Shown here: one piece after another, positions 10,901 through 20,284 of the stretch
Layout of the letters: each line of letters opens with the position of its first letter
How positions within the stretch are numbered: the stretch's first letter is position 1
Assembly: GCA_007449985.2 (NCBI GenBank)
Contig: VIIQ02000049.1
Location: 297,952 to 361,951, forward strand
Direction of reading: 5' to 3'
DNA from: Desmodesmus armatus
Taxonomy: Eukaryota > Chlorophyta > Chlorophyceae > Sphaeropleales > Scenedesmaceae
DNA: 64,000 nt
Translations under genes and position numbers: made by a program
Notes under the pieces: generated by a model
Databases searched by the model: none
Seen by the model: the letters and a program-made list of their open reading frames with translations, nothing else
What the model was told of the DNA's origin: nothing

Positions 10901-13000
10901 GTTATGAGAGGTTACGGGAGGGTTACAAAACTACGGACATGCACTGGAGGGGGTCAGCACTGCCTTTTGAGTCCAAGGATCCACTTTGCGTGAGGGTGTA
11001 CAAGCTGCGACTACTGTGTTTTAGCCCAAGTGACAGGTCAGGCAAGCTCCTTCATGCTGGTGATTTGGGTCATGAAAGTGCCTGGCTGCTTTGCAGCCAC
11101 CGCTGACTCCTTTGCGTCCTGCTGAGTGCACCATGCGCCTCAATGCAGCTGTAGCTGGCCCACACCTGGATCCTGTAGACCCAGATGACCCTGTCCTCCT
11201 CATCCTTCCATGTGACCGTGGAGCACAGGGAGTCAGGGTCCTTCAGGAACTGGTCTGCAGGGGTGTAGGTGCCATCATGGACCTGCAGGATGGGACAGGG
11301 GGGCAGGGGGTAGGGGTGGTGAGGACTTCAGGTCTGTTTGCCTGTGATGAAGAAGAGCAGAGTGAGGAAGTGGTCAGCAGGGGTGTAGGTGCCGTCGTGA
11401 ACCTGCAGGACGGGGCACGTGGGCAGCAGGTGAAGGCGGTGAGGACAGCAGGTCAGCAGTAGCATCAGCATGGAGTGGCCTGCTGCTGCATGCACCTGCT
11501 GCTGGTGCCTCACAACCTACAGGCTCAACCTGGTTCAGGCTGACGCATGCTGAGCCATAAGCAGGGCGCTGCTTGCATGACATGCTGCCTACCTGCAGCC
11601 TCTCCCCGGGCGTGCTGAGCAGTGTCTTCACCAGCGTTGTCTTACCTAGGCCAGAGTCACCCACAACCAGAACCTGCACACGACAGCATAGCAGGCACAG
11701 CAAACCACTCACACATCAGCATGCCAGCGCCCAACAGCACCTGCCCCTTGCTGCGCAGTAGGGGAGGGGGGAGAAAGGGCATCATCGGCACCAGCATGCA
11801 ACATCAAGCCCAGTCACTGACACATTCCTGCATACTCTTGCCCCCCCCCATGTCCATCGTCCAGCAGTGCAGTGCCACACTCCAGTACAGCCCAGCACAG
11901 TACATCAATATGTGCGACAGCATACGCCCAGCGAGGCTCAAACCACGCAAAGGGAGGGTGCACGGGAGCACGTGATAGTTACGCACAGGCGAGGTTCAGC
12001 TGCTTCCACACATACAACCCAGACTACTTGATCCTTTTCATCATTGCGGTGCAGCCGCACCTTGATGAACTTCTTCTTCCAGATCTTGTGTGGGCGGGGC
12101 CTGCGGGGTCCCAGCAGCGCCTGCTGGCTGAGGGTGCGGTCATACACACGACCTGACACAGTGCTGTTGAAGCTGTTCAGGCGCTCTGCGCAGCAGCAGC
12201 ACGATGCAGGCAGTGACGGCAGCGGAGCACACAGAGGCAGCAGACAGGCAGCAGAATTTTGATACCACGGCTGGCCACTGCCCAAGGCCCCAGCAATGAG
12301 GGTCGTGCACCATGGCTGAACCTGAGCACTGCCTGCAGTATTGCGAGTGCAGCTAGGACAGCCATCTGCTGGCGCGCTCGTGCTGCGCGCCAGGTGCAGG
12401 GCGCGCTACGTGCAAGGAAACACCCTTCGAAGGATGTGACACAACCTCAGCCCTGCATGCTGTGAGTGCTGGGGCTGCATAGCCTTTGGTACAGTGGCAC
12501 CAGCCAGAGCAAGCTGTCACTGCTGCAGCACGATATGGGCTCAGCACGGTGCCACCAGCTGCTGGACAGGAACAGCCTGGCACACTAGTGAGTGGGGCTG
12601 CAAGGGATGCTGGTGCGGCTGTTGGTGGTCAGTGCTGCACACCTGATGTCATGCGCCTTGTGGTGGGCACTGGGTCTGCGTTGCCATTGCCAAACACCTC
12701 AAAGCCATCAGCGTGAGGGTCTGCAGGACAAGCAGGCACGCAGCACTCAGGACACACGCCACTCTGCCAGCACTCTGTATGCATGCCTGGGCCCTGAACC
12801 CACTGCTTTTGCATTGTGTGCGACAAACAGCTGCAGGATGAGAGGCAGCAGCCCATGACCTTGATGTTACCTGCTGTTGCTGCCGCTGCATGCTTTCCTG
12901 CACCCAGGTCCATGGACTGCATGGGGTTGGCTCCCTCCAGCACAGCATCTGCGCCCCTGCCGTTGCGGGATGCTGAGAAGCCACCGTCAAAAGCACTCAT
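7915..13000 (-). CDS. Septin GTPase
   Basis: Eleven exons: 12871-13000, 12643-12720, 12061-12185, 11593-11673, 11166-11282, 10689-10890, 9976-10201, 9354-9484, 8949-9002, 8429-8561, 7915-8070, about 477 residues. The GTPase core shows G1 GDSGLGKT, G3 (DT)PGYGDD, G4 ITKAD, and the septin-unique element RRYPWG followed by NPDHSDLFFLR. Septins are filament-forming GTPases of the cell cortex, flagellar base and division site; green algae often have only one. The C-terminus has a hydrophobic stretch (FALSTLVPVALAFYCAKNG) and then an Ala/Pro-rich tail ending KKGWF, rather than the long coiled coil of many animal septins. Phases agree at every junction except the start of exon 6 (10890): reading DTPGYGDD needs one more C in the C run. 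The Met at 13000 opens the only consistent first exon. If the last intron is retained, translation stops at 8408 instead. Confidence 0.92.
10267..10740. repeat. Tandem duplication of about 235 bp spanning the septin exon 6 donor
   Basis: The sequence 10267-10500 is repeated with divergence at 10501-10740. The second unit holds the true 3' end and GTGAG donor of septin exon 6 (ending 10689). The first carries a copy of that exon end with its own GTGAG donor (ending 10461) inside the downstream intron. Shared landmarks are TTCAATCAGACC, GTGATAGACCACCACTGT and CTTGATGTCGA. Confidence 0.85.
11361..11402 (-). repeat. Decoy copy of the 5' end of septin exon 5
   Basis: A CAG acceptor followed by codons for VHDGTYTPADHFLT duplicates the real start of exon 5 at 11282 (VHDGTYTPADQFLK). 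The copy loses similarity after about 42 bases and its frame reaches a stop within a further 15 bases, so its use would truncate the protein inside the GTPase domain. Confidence 0.8.
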
Positions 13001-13732
13001 TTTAGCTGCCTGCACCAGCAAGAAGGCAGACCAAACTACAACTAAGCCAGAGGGACAGAAATGGTCAAGTCCACACAACTGCTGCTGGTGTGCTGCCGGT
13101 GGTGGTGCCAGCCTGGGTGACAAGTCCAAGCTGATACAACGAGCTGGTCAGCCCAAATCAACGCTGTGGGCACCCTGGCCAACTGTGTTCAGAACGGGGA
13201 AGGACGCTGTCACTGGACGCTGCCTCGCGCCTCATGAAACCTCACACGCCCATGGCTAGACGAAGACGGCATGATCACCTGGGGTTGCTGACTCGTTGCA
13301 GAGTGGTTGTGTAACTTGCTCTGAGAGAAGCAGACAACAGAAACACTCTGATCACGACAAGAAACGGTAAACGCCACGCAGCCACACGCCTCAGTGCACA
13401 CACAGTCGAAGTGACTCCAACAGTGCAATGCTACGTGACCCCAACATGCATGCCGTGTCTGCCTGGGTTTTCCACCACTGCGTTTGAAACTCTCCAACAG
13501 CTGTAACTGCTGCTAGGGCTCTAGCACGGTGGCAGTGGTTGGGGCAACTGCAAGGATGTGGTCTGCCTTCCTTGTTACATGTTGATGCTGCCTCATAGCT
13601 GGGTGTTATCAAAGACAGCTGCCACGCCAGGGTGGTGTGCCGTGATACACTCAGTGTCCCATCTCAGTGACAGGATGGCCATTCAAGCCTTTCAAGCATG
13701 TCATACTGGGCTGAAGCTGCAGCACCACAGTA
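13001..13732. other. Spacer between the septin start and the hydrolase stop
   Basis: Both flanking genes are on the minus strand, so this holds the hydrolase 3' UTR and the septin promoter. A minus-strand TGTAA lies at 13575-13579, about 155 bases after the hydrolase stop, and is the likely polyadenylation signal. No TATA box or gene was recognised in the rest. Confidence 0.5.
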
Positions 13733-16672
13733 TTACAAGCCTTGCAAAATACCATCCAGGGTGCTCAGCATCAGGCGCAAGTCCTGGGGGCGAGCAAGGC
13801 GATGGTCACCATCTTTGACAAGGGTGAGCACCATGTCTTGTGCTGGCAGCTGCTCAAACAGCTGCTGGCCCACAGCAACAGGCACAGCATCATCCTGCAC
13901 ATAGTCAAAGCAGCATGTGTGTGTTTAGGCCTTGCCATTGTCCTTCAAAGGGTTCTTCGTACTGCTCTACCGACCTGCCGACCGACCATTCTGGCAAACC
14001 CAAACCAGTGTTCCGCCAGGGCAACAATTCACACAGCATGCAAAGCACAGCTCAGCCACAAGCGATGTTGCTTGCAGTGATGCGGTCCCAGTGGATGTGC
14101 ACAAGACTAACCCAAACACACCTGGACGCCATGTATGATCCTGATAGGGCATTGCACTTGAAGCGCCCTCAATTTGTCCAACAGGAGCAGCTTTCGACCC
14201 TCTTCTATCAACTCCATGCTGGCAAAAACAGGCTCCATGTAACTGCAGCAGCAAACACAGCACCACAACTCCTGTCAAGGCTGCATCACGCATCCGAGCA
14301 TATACAACAAGATAGTGCTGCGTGCAGTTGTCCATGGCTCTGTGCGGAGCCGGTTCAATGTCCACACTGGCTGCTCTTTGTACATGACCACATGCGACTG
14401 CATTCACTGGAGGTGCCTTTGCGGGCACGGCCTTCAGGCACCTCCTGTCACGAAAATCATTGAGAATGCGGCCATGATGGTTCAGTAGCGGCCCGCAAGT
14501 ATCTGTGATGGTTCAAGAAATGAATCTCCAGGGCATCCCCCACCCCAATGTGCGCAGCCCGCCTGAGCAAGAGTGCCCAGGCCCACCACCTCACTTGCTG
14601 GCTATGGCTATGCGTCTGTCACGCTGCGCGTCCGCCTGCTGCTGTGGGCTCAAGCAGGCCCAAATGCGCTCGGTAAAGTCCAGGGCGGGTGCAATCAGCA
14701 CCAAGCCTGACACCTTGTCAGGGTGGGCCAGTGCCAGCTGCAGGGCCAGCCAGCCACCCAGCGAGCTACCTGCAAGCGAAACGGGCAGGACAATGACAGT
14801 TGTAATCAGTTGAAATCAAGCTGTACAGACTGTGTCGCCTCAACATCACTAAGTACATGGTGCGAGGGGATCTGCATGGGAGCAGGGGTGGGCCCTGAAG
14901 CGCCTGCGGAAATGCATCACACACAGCAGATGACATAGCAGTCATGGGTGTGGGGCAGCAAGGTAGCTCACAGCTGCCTAGGGTTCCTTCAGAATCAGAA
15001 GGAGCGGGCATCTTGTTCAGCCGGTGGCGCCATGAGCTAGCATGAGGTATCCAAGTGCCAAGGGGCCAGCAGTACAACACATATAACACACCAAGCTCCT
15101 TCTTGAGGCATGGCTAGTGCCCAACCCAGAAAACATGGGAGCCTTCACTCCCTCTGCAGCACTTCAGGACCACTGGTCAGCAGCATGATGTCTGCTAGAG
15201 TACGCCCTGAGCCCGCCAGGGGCCATACACTGTGCCACCACACACCCTAGCAGCGATGCTGGTTGCTACACAACACACATGCAGATCGCATTGCACTCAC
15301 CCACAAGGACGTTCTTGGTGGTGCCTGTGAGCTGCAGCAGCGCTGCCTCTGTGTCCTTGTACCAATCTCCTATGTGTGTGCCCTCAAACGTGCCAGAAGA
15401 GCTGCACCAGCATGAGGAAAGGGGCAAGGTTGAGGTGAACACAGCTTGAGACCAAGCACAACTTCAGTAAAGACTGCGGCAAGGTATGCTTGCACCCTGC
15501 ACGCTCCAGCTACAGTGAGCTACTTGCCAGAACACTGTGGTGATCATAGCAACATCCATGCCTTCATGCCACCCTCTGCGACATTGGCAAGTTTTCTGTT
15601 GGCATCATCCCCCAATGCTGCTGTCTTTTGGGAGGGGGGTACCAGTGAATGCTTCCACCGCTGGGCAGTACTCTCCCACACTGGATGAACTGCCAGTGTT
15701 TGTACTGGTCAGAGGCCAGGGAGAGCTGCTTGCAAGGCAGTGAAACCCAGCACTGTACCTGCCATGGCCCCGTGTGTCAAAGCAGAGGCAGCCGTAGCCC
15801 TTTGCTGCAGCATGGCCTTCCAGAGCAGCGGCCTTGGTCCTGCAGCAGCAGATGTTATGTTGCAACCCAGACACATTGTGGACAACAGTATACAGACAGA
15901 GCCCTGCCAATCCAGCCTGCTGGGCCACAATGAGGCTACCAAAGACATTGAATACGTAATCCAATGCCACAGGGCACCTCTGCACAGCTCTGCAAGTCGG
16001 ACCCGTTGTGAAACTGCACAAGCTGTCAATGTGGTCATGACCTGGGTCTGACCCACCTGCCTGACAGGCATGCTACAAGGGAGGGGGGCAGCTGTCCCAC
16101 AATCACAGGTGGACCCACCCACTGGCCAGTGCCATGGCAGCTAAAACCCTGACCCCTTATCTATGTAAGATGCATGTATCCACACAACCGAAAGACCTAG
16201 TTCACGGCCCACAACACAGCTATTCAGGGATTGCAGGTGCACCTGCACGTAAGGCCCACTGCCTGATCTGACATCAGACACTCAGCAGGCCCCTGAGGTT
16301 ATACATTTGCGCCCCTGTCCACTCACCCGGTCATGTTACTGCACAGACCTGCACAAAGATACACAAAACGTGTCGTTGCTTGGGTTGCTGGCCCTAAGAT
16401 GCATTTGTGGAGCCCGCCACCCCCCACCAAACGTACACTAGTGTGAGCGCACCATGTATGAACACCACACATGGCTTGTCTGCACCTGTAGGGGCTGTGT
16501 AGCGGTATGCTAGGTACTCTGTGTCGTTCAGTGTGTGCACTGCCTGCTGTGTTGGACGAGGGCCCGCTAAGTGCGCCATGGCTCTGGCACAGGTGCGTGC
16601 AGAGGTGGGTGGGTGACAATTCAGGTATGCTGCTGCCACCCTGTGAGCAACGACACGGCAGCATGCCATCAT
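13733..16672 (-). CDS. ABHD10-like alpha/beta hydrolase (serine esterase/thioesterase type)
   Basis: Seven exons join in frame to 293 residues: 16453-16672, 16327-16348, 15759-15839, 15301-15401, 14595-14769, 14122-14242, 13733-13894. Exon 2 is a 22-nt microexon that supplies GLCSNMTG between FIHG and TKAAALEG. The order is the oxyanion-side FIHG, CFDTRGHG, GTFEGTHIGDWYKD, nucleophile elbow GSSLGGWLALQLA (Ser), ELIEEGRKLLL cap, IRIIHGVQDDAVP (acid Asp), and VKDGDHRLARPQDL (His). This order, the spacing and the length match ABHD10-type hydrolases, known in animals as mitochondrial depalmitoylating or glucuronide-cleaving enzymes. The N-terminus (MMACCRVVAHRVAAAYLNC) is Arg/Ala-rich without acidic residues, consistent with an organelle transit peptide. 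The algal substrate is unknown. The Met at 16672 is the first ATG in the exon frame. Confidence 0.9.
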
Positions 16673-16927
16673 TGAAGCTGATCTTGATAACTCATAACTC
16701 AAGCACATTCTCCACTGAAGCTGCACCAAGGCAAGCAGTTACACAGTCAAACCATGGACAAAAAGATCCACACGAAACGAGCTGAAAAAGGTCGCAAACA
16801 GATTTCAACGTAAGATGTAGATTGAGTGCATCAGGGGACCGATCTTGTCGCCATATCTTATGGTCAGCAGTAGCACTTACTACGTGACCAAGAATTGTCT
16901 GTCTGCTCATCGCTCACACACAACAAT
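16673..16927. promoter_or_regulatory. Divergent promoter between the hydrolase and CYP97B
   Basis: The two start codons face away from each other across 255 bases, so both promoters and 5' UTRs must lie here unless a leader exon exists further off. No clear TATA box is visible. Confidence 0.5.
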
Positions 16928-19900
16928 ATGCAGCTACAACAGCTAAAATCTGCACAGCATCTCAGTTTGAGGCGGCAAGCGGCTCCTAGGCAGGCCTGCA
17001 GACCCACTGCTGCCTTGACCCGCACCAGCAGCAGCACTGCAGCAGTGCTCAGCCAGCCAGCAGCTCTTCTCTCAGCACGGCCCTCCCTCAGCAACCGCAG
17101 GACCTCCGCAGCACAAACCACGAGCAGAAGGTCTCGTGATGTGTCAGCACGAGCAGTGATTGAGCCAAGTCAAGCTCTGGGTGTCGCCCTGTTTTTCACA
17201 CCAGGCCTGCTGGCGGTTGTGTATGCCTTTTTCAAGGGCAAGGGCAACGTGAAGGATGGACTCAGCCGTATGTTGACGGAGCTCAGTCAGGGGTACTTCC
17301 AGCCGGATGTTGGGGGCAAGAACATCCCTGTAGCCACAGGGGAGCTGTCTGACCTGGCAGGAGATGAGCCACTGTTCAAGGCACTGTACCAGTGGTGAGT
17401 GTTTTCTGATGGGTGTTGGGGGGGGGGTGATGGTGGTGTTGAATTCTGCAATGCAGATGTTGTGTAGTTGCTAACGTTGTTGGTCACGGTAATGGTGAAA
17501 TGGTAGCAGTGGTGGTAGTGGTGGTGGCGGCACTTTACCATTGGTGGGTGAGGATCACACATGCCTGGTGCTAATTGCTGAAACAGCGGTGCCATACTTG
17601 CAGCCGGGCCAGGCCGTTGCACCCCTGCCTGAGGGTGGTAATGCAAAATGCAGTTGCTGCTGAGGGCGATCCCCACACATGCATGACGGTGAATCCGCAG
17701 CTGCCAGCCTGGCATGAGGGGATGGTGTGTAGGGCACGTGAGATTAAGCATGCGGCTTGATGCTGGATGGGTGCAATTGGCTGGCCTGTGCTGTGCTGTT
17801 CTGTGCTGCAGGTTCATTGAGTCTGGTGGTGTGTACAAGCTGGAGTTTGGCCCCAAGGCCTTCATTGTGGTGTCTGACCCAGTGGTGGTGAGATACCTAC
17901 TCAAGGTGAGGAAGCAGGGGGGGGGGGAAGGGGGGAGGAGAGGGGGGAGGGGGGGGGAGAAGGGGGAGGGAGGACCGAGGAGGGGGGAAGGGGAAGGGGG
18001 GGGGGGAGGGACGGGGGCGGGGAGGGCCGGAGCGGGGAGGGCAGGACGGGGGAGGGGGGAGGGGGGGGGGGGGGAGAGGGGGGGGGCAGGACGGGAAGGG
18101 AGGGGGGATGGGGAGGCACCTGACGGCTGATCACGCAGCCCCACACAGAGGCCCTGAACACTCATTCACCCTGCCAGTGCCTGTTGCCCAGCCAGCCAGC
18201 CGAGCTTGTTAGCCAGCTGCAGGCGCCTAGCTAATCACGTATCTTCCACCCAAGCACCCATTCACTCACTTGGCCATTTCCCCCAGCTTTGACATCACTC
18301 AACCAGCCCCCCTCCCTTCTGGTTTATGCACACACCAATGGTTAGCCCCCCCCCCCCGCCCCAGCCCCCTCACACCTCCTTTCACCTCCAAAACGAGGTT
18401 TGAATCCATCTGCACACACCGTCTGTCTTCACAGGAGAATGCGTTCAACTACGACAAGGGTGTGCTGGCAGAGATCCTTGAGCCCATCATGGGCAAGGGG
18501 CTCATCCCCGCTGACCTTGACACCTGGAGGGTGAGGCGGCGCGCCATAGTGCCAGCATTCCACAAGGCTTACTACGAGGTGAGACAGGCACCACCTCCTT
18601 GTGCAGTGACTGTCAAGCCGGCACCTGGTGCTGCTGCCGCTGCAATGGCTGGCGGTGCTGCAGGGGACGTGCCGCTTGTTGCGTGATCGGAAGTTGCGGT
18701 GGTGTGCTGGTGGTGCTGGTTGCGGGTTGCTGACATGGCCGTTTTGGTGATGGGTGGCTTTAACTTTAACACCCTAAGAGGGGCACATGCTGTGTATTTA
18801 TGACATGTCTTTGCTTCTAACATACCGTTGCCATCCTGACTTGTCTCATGGTGTGTTGGTGTCACCCCTGCAGGCCATGGTCCAGATGTTCAGCCGCTGC
18901 ACCCAGCAGGCAGTCAACAAGCTGGATGCAGCCATTGCAGCATCAGCAGACAGCAGGTGGGACACAACACGCACCGGGGGGGGGGGGTATTTTGGTGTTG
19001 GGCCAGTCACGAACTGCAGTACAGCTAGAGCAGCAATGTGCAGGAGCAAACAGTGCCGGGACATCGCCTCCCCCCCCCCCCCCCCGCCTGTCTCCAACTG
19101 TTGACTGAAATGTATAGCTGGAAGCGCACTGTTCCATCGAGCATTTTCCCGCCCTTCCCCCACACCCACACCATGCTTCCCTTGCACGGTTCCTGTTTAC
19201 TCTGCCCCCGCCCCCTCCTGCTGCCCAGTGCTGTTTCGAACATGGAAATCGTGTGCCTGTGCCCTTTCCATGTCTCCTACCCCCACCCTCTCACACATGC
19301 ACCCCCCTCCCCCGCAATTCTGTTGCTGCGCAGTGCTGTTTTGAACAGGGAGAGTGAATTCCTGAACCTGGGCCTGTTGCAATTGTGTGCCCGAGCCCCC
19401 TCCATCCCCCACCCCCACCCCCCTCGCACATGCCCCCCCCCTCGCCTCCAATCCGCTCTGCTGCGCAGTGCTGTTGTGAACATGGAGGCTGAGTTCCTCA
19501 ACCTGGGCCTGGACATCATTGGGCTGGGGGTGTTCAACTATGACTTTGGATCCATCACGACACAGTCACCAGTCATACAGGCAGTCTATGGAGTGCTCAA
19601 GGGTGAGTCATGGCCCCCGAAGGGGAGGGGGGGGCTTGGGTGGGAGGTAGAAAAGGGGGTGGTGTGGATGACTTGATGCCTTGGAGTGGGGTGGGGGGGG
19701 GGGGGGGGCGTGTGTATGTGTCGACAGAGAGACGTGCGTGCACATGCATGCTGGCTAGTGTGTGTTGACACAGAGTGTGTGTGTGTGTGTGGGGGGGGGG
19801 GTCTACACAGTCACCAGTCGTACAGGTGGTTTATGAGTGCTCAAGGGTGAGTGAGGGCGAGGGGGAGTCCGGGGGAACAGAGGGGGGGAGGGGGAGGGGC

Positions 19901-20249
19901 GGCTCTGAGCAAGAAGCCACACAGTACCAAGACCACGCAATCTCACAATTCACTCAACATGCAGGCTCAAGGGTGGTCTGGGGGGTGAGGGGGGGGGGTA
20001 GTTGATTTTTCTGTGGGGGGAGGGTGGGCGGGTGGGTGAGTTGGGTGGGTTGGGTGGGGTAGTGTGTGCACATGTGACCTGTTGGGGGGACAAATGGCTG
20101 GAAAACATGGCCCGGGGGGGGGGGGGGGGGAAGGGGAAGGCACAGTGGTGCTGGTGGGTGCAGCTCATTGGCACTACATGACCGCATGCTCAGCTGAAAG
20201 CCTGAAGCCTGTTACTCCCCTAACCAGCAGTCCCTGCCCTCCCCCTCCC

Positions 20250-20284
<35 letters not shown>

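Noticed and set aside
13840..14463. 207-codon plus-strand frame
   Set aside because: It lies antisense to two in-frame exons of the ABHD10-like hydrolase (13733-13894 and 14122-14242) and has no recognisable motif.
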